NCBI RefSeq assembly: GCF_017876115.1
Contig: NZ_JAGINO010000035.1
Coordinates: forward strand, 1 to 57,372
Direction of reading: 5' to 3'
DNA: 57,372 nucleotides
DNA from: Azospirillum picis
GTDB taxonomy: Bacteria > Pseudomonadota > Alphaproteobacteria > Azospirillales > Azospirillaceae
The notes below the pieces were generated by a model, which saw only the letters and a list, made by a program, of their open reading frames with translations, was not told the origin of the DNA and made no database searches. Within the stretch, counting starts at the first letter, position 1, and every line of letters begins with the position of its first letter. The position numbers and the translations under genes are program-made. This document shows, piece after piece, positions 54,947 through 57,372 of this stretch.

Positions 54947-56161
54947 TCATCCGGAGCGGTCCTTGCGCATGTGGTAGGACAGATAGGCTTTGGTCCGCCG
55001 TGCCGCTCCGACAACCCCCTCGGCGCGCAACGACCAGATGAGCTTTCGCGTGTGGGTGCCCAGCCAGCTGTCGCGGCGTGCCGGTGTCCGGCTGTGGAGC
55101 GGCGCCGGTGCAATGCCGGCGGTCAAGCCGAGCAGGCGCACCGTGTCGTCCACCGCGGCCGACCAGCGGTAGGTGCTGCGGACGAAGCGGTAGCACAGCA
55201 AGGAGTGCCGGCGCAGCAAGCCGCGATCATGCGCGTAGGCCTGCACCAAACTCAGCATGTCGCGGGCGGTGGCGGCCAGCAGGGGCGTCATCTCCGGATG
55301 CGCCCCGGTGTCATAGGCCAAGCCGACGGTTCCGAGGGCTTGGGCCTCCAGCAGGGGCAGGTTACAGCCCTCCCATAGGCTGGGCGAGACGAAGACGTCG
55401 AGTCCGCGCAGATATGCGGCGCGCTCGTCGTCGGTGGCGTTCAGGTGGGTGTGGATGCCGGCCGTGTGGAAGGGCTTGGCGTCCTCGGCGGTGCCGCGGC
55501 CCATGATGTGCACATCGGCATGGAGACCCGAGGCGCGCACCGCTGCGGCCAGATCGAGGAAGGACTGCAGGCCCTTGTAGCGCGCCTCGCCGCGGCCGAT
55601 GCGCATCAAGGTGCCGATCCTCAGCGGCGCGCCGTCGCCGAGCGGGAAATCCTGCAGGCCTTTGCTGCCGCGGTCGGGGACATGGTCGCAGCCGTTGAAG
55701 ATCCGTTGGGCCTGCGGCCAACCGATGTCGTGGGCAATGAACTCGGAGATTGCCACCACGCCGGCCAGCGCGGGATAGACCCGCTCCTGCTTGTGGCGGA
55801 TGACCTCCTCGCGCATGCGGCGGTCGCTGCCGAAAAAGGCCGGGCTCGGGTCGCCATGCTCCCAGGCCCAGCAGGAGAATGCCCCCTGCAGGGCCGGCAG
55901 AACCTCGAAAAACGGTGAGGTGTGGGCAACGATGACGGTGGCGCCGACCGCCTGCGCCAGGGCGGCGATGGCCTCGGCTTGCGGCTTGACCGGGCGGATG
56001 TCGAGACCTTGCATGGTGCCATCCTGCTCGACGCAGCCGATCGTCACCGCCACGCCGCGCGAGGCCAGGCCACGCGCCAGATTGTCGATGACCACGGAGA
56101 CACCAAAGCCGCGGACCATGCGGTAGCACAAGAACAGCAAGGAGGAGGTAGGGTTTGGCAC
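54947..56161 (-). CDS. Glycosyltransferase family 4 (GT-B)
   Basis: A 404-aa GT-B glycosyltransferase. The N-terminal half has FLCYRMVRGFGVSVVIDNLARG; the C-terminal nucleotide-sugar domain has RIGTLMRIGRGEARYKGLQS, VHIMGRG and VFVSPSLWEGCNLPLLEAQA, the E-x7-E type motif of GT4 retaining enzymes. I chose GTG 56161, seven bases after the upstream stop and preceded by AGGA; no ATG gives a complete N-terminal domain. It is coupled to the GT2 gene upstream and probably works on the same glycan. Confidence 0.8.
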   Translation of the reverse strand: MPNPTSSLLFLCYRMVRGFGVSVVIDNLARGLASRGVAVTIGCVEQDGTMQGLDIRPVKPQAEAIAALAQAVGATVIVAHTSPFFEVLPALQGAFSCWAWEHGDPSPAFFGSDRRMREEVIRHKQERVYPALAGVVAISEFIAHDIGWPQAQRIFNGCDHVPDRGSKGLQDFPLGDGAPLRIGTLMRIGRGEARYKGLQSFLDLAAAVRASGLHADVHIMGRGTAEDAKPFHTAGIHTHLNATDDERAAYLRGLDVFVSPSLWEGCNLPLLEAQALGTVGLAYDTGAHPEMTPLLAATARDMLSLVQAYAHDRGLLRRHSLLCYRFVRSTYRWSAAVDDTVRLLGLTAGIAPAPLHSRTPARRDSWLGTHTRKLIWSLRAEGVVGAARRTKAYLSYHMRKDRSG

Positions 56162-56168
56162 GGATGTC

Positions 56169-57041
56169 CTACAGGGCAAAGGCGTCGACGAAGGTCCCCC
56201 AGCGGCGCATGAAGAGCTGACGGTCGGCCCAGTCCTCCGACCCCCTGGGCCGGGTCGCGTTTTCCAGATGCAGCACCGGGCCGGCGTTGAGAACGGCAGT
56301 CCCCCGACCCAGCCGCTGGACGGCCAAACAGAGCGCCACGTCCTGGCATTCGGTGCGGTAGCCCTCATCGAAGCCACCGACCGCCCGGAACAGCTCGGCG
56401 CGGATCATCAGGCAGGCCCCCGTCACCGCCAGAGACTCCCAGCTCTCGGCCGTCTGCCTGGGCAGGACGGCGCGGGCGTGCGGGTGGAAGCAGAAGCCGC
56501 GCAGGGGGCCGTCGCGGAACACATCGATGCCGGCATGCTGCACCAGGCCGTCGGGGAAGAACAGGCATAGCCCGACCACCCCCAACTGAGGCCGACACTC
56601 CAGCAGCCGGACCATCCGCAACAGGCTGTCGGGCTGGTCGCGGACGATCACGTCATTGTTGAGAAACAGTGCAGTGTCGTAGCGTGCATGGCCGAAGAAC
56701 AGCTGGTTGTTGCAGCGGGAGAACTGGTAGCTCAGCCCGCGCACCACGGTGACGATGGCAGGGACCTGCTCATAAAACGCCAGCACATCGGGGTCGGTGG
56801 AGCCGGTGTCGCCAATCAGCACCTCGAACCCCAGCCCAGCCTGCGCGAACAGCGGTGCCATCGCCACCAAGCTGTCGACCAGCGGAATAATCAACTCCGG
56901 TTTGTCGAGGGTGAGGATGATGATCGACAGCCCGTGCGGTGCTGGTGCGCCCTGAAGCTGCTGCGGCTCGGCCCGCCCGATGGCGTTGGCCCGCTCCAGG
57001 TTCGTCAAGGAATAGGGAGCAAGGCAGGGGTGACGCTGCAT
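56169..57041 (-). CDS. Glycosyltransferase family 2
   Basis: A 290-aa GT2-like protein: LSIIILTLDKPELIIPLVDS opens the GT-A domain, VLIGDTGSTDPDVLAF and ALFLNNDVIVRDQPDSLL give the nucleotide and metal sites, and VTGACLMIRAELFRAVGGFD and CQDVALCLAVQRLG correspond to the catalytic region of rhamnosyl- and galactosyltransferase-like members. The start is uncertain: ATG 57041 has no ribosome binding site, while AAGGAGG at 57096-57090 serves an ATG at 57079 in another frame. A small indel near the 5' end is possible. Confidence 0.75.
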   Translation of the reverse strand: MQRHPCLAPYSLTNLERANAIGRAEPQQLQGAPAPHGLSIIILTLDKPELIIPLVDSLVAMAPLFAQAGLGFEVLIGDTGSTDPDVLAFYEQVPAIVTVVRGLSYQFSRCNNQLFFGHARYDTALFLNNDVIVRDQPDSLLRMVRLLECRPQLGVVGLCLFFPDGLVQHAGIDVFRDGPLRGFCFHPHARAVLPRQTAESWESLAVTGACLMIRAELFRAVGGFDEGYRTECQDVALCLAVQRLGRGTAVLNAGPVLHLENATRPRGSEDWADRQLFMRRWGTFVDAFAL

Positions 57042-57215
57042 GGTGAGGGGAGACGCTTTGCAAGACCGGCCGTGGCCATAAGATCGCCGCCTCCTTGTTT
57101 CGTCAATGCATTTCACTGCGGCTCCCGCCGCCCTCCGGCCAGGACGAGTGGACGAGAATCCGCACCGATCGAAAGGCGATGGACAAATGGGCAGGAGCCT
57201 CGATGCCCCAGGGGC

Positions 57216-57372
57216 TCAGATGATCTTGCGGTGGCGCAGGCTGTCGAGGAGGAGGTCGATCATCTCGTCGGGGCTCTGCTCGGCGCCCTTCAGCGTGATC
57301 TCGGGAGCTTCAGGCGGCTCGTAGGCGCTGTCGATGCCGGTGAAGTTGGGAAGCTGGCCGGCACGCGCCTTC
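57216..57372 (-). CDS. Adenylylsulfate kinase domain, C-terminal end (runs in from the right)
   Basis: Only the last 51 residues are present. They read KARAGQLPNFTGIDSAYEPP, then EAPEITLKGAEQSPDEMIDL and a short tail, which is the conserved C-terminus of CysC, either alone or as the last domain of a CysN/CysC (NodQ-like) fusion. The enzyme phosphorylates adenylylsulfate to PAPS, the donor for the sulfotransferases. The stop codon is at 57218-57216. Which form it is cannot be decided from this fragment. Confidence 0.78.
   Translation of the reverse strand, partial: KARAGQLPNFTGIDSAYEPPEAPEITLKGAEQSPDEMIDLLLDSLRHRKII

Overview
The window looks like part of a large secondary replicon (megaplasmid or chromid) of a high-GC alphaproteobacterium, most likely Azospirillum or a close relative. 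The evidence is the GC-rich coding style, the family make-up, and a RepA-type initiator (45265-46206) beside nine copies of a 16-base iteron (TTTGGAGTCTTGTCGC and its complement). The genus is inference from overall character; no ribosomal or tRNA gene is present to confirm it.

Almost everything else concerns the cell surface. From the left: the start of cysD (sulfate activation) preceded by a sulfotransferase; a UDP-GlcNAc 6-dehydrogenase; a small glycine-zipper lipoprotein; then a mosaic, locally AT-rich island (about 4.0-14.2 kb, + strand). The island holds HAD-like, glycosyltransferase, methyltransferase, sulfotransferase and TPR genes, including a crippled radical SAM gene. Next (14.4-20.1 kb) come an 800-aa HAD-containing protein, a FabH-like ketoacyl synthase and a GmhB-like phosphatase on the minus strand, divergent from an SDR and a GNAT acetyltransferase.

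The middle (20.2-30.3 kb) has a Rieske oxygenase beside a sialidase-like beta-propeller, an acyltransferase-3 membrane protein, a Nudix hydrolase, a Tat-exported PhoX-type phosphatase, two tandem paralogous small proteins, and a methyltransferase-GT2 fusion coupled to a membrane protein of the UPF0104/AglD class. A type I secretion locus follows (30.4-41.2 kb): an RTX beta-helix protein and a subtilase with a CBM60-like tail are transcribed divergently around a 46-bp palindrome, next to HlyD and HlyB homologues. A decayed stretch (41.2-42.4 kb) separates it from pseB-pseC, the first two steps of pseudaminic acid synthesis.

The replication module sits between pseB and a manC gene. To its right are nucleotide-sugar genes: UDP-xylose synthase, a complete rmlC-rmlB-rmlD-rmlA operon (dTDP-rhamnose), galE and gmhA. 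Two glycosyltransferases follow, and finally the C-terminus of an adenylylsulfate kinase domain. Together the genes can supply GDP-mannose, dTDP-L-rhamnose, UDP-xylose, UDP-galactose, UDP-GlcNAcA, heptose phosphates and early pseudaminic-acid intermediates, plus sulfate, acyl and methyl decoration.

The points most worth a second look are: a C9 tract between the only ATG and the catalytic domain of pseB (possible phase switch); the iteron origin inside the glycan region; an apparent frameshift joining two genes near 6391; the split and fused versions of the same HAD architecture; the palindrome between the two predicted type I substrates; and the tandem small-protein pair.
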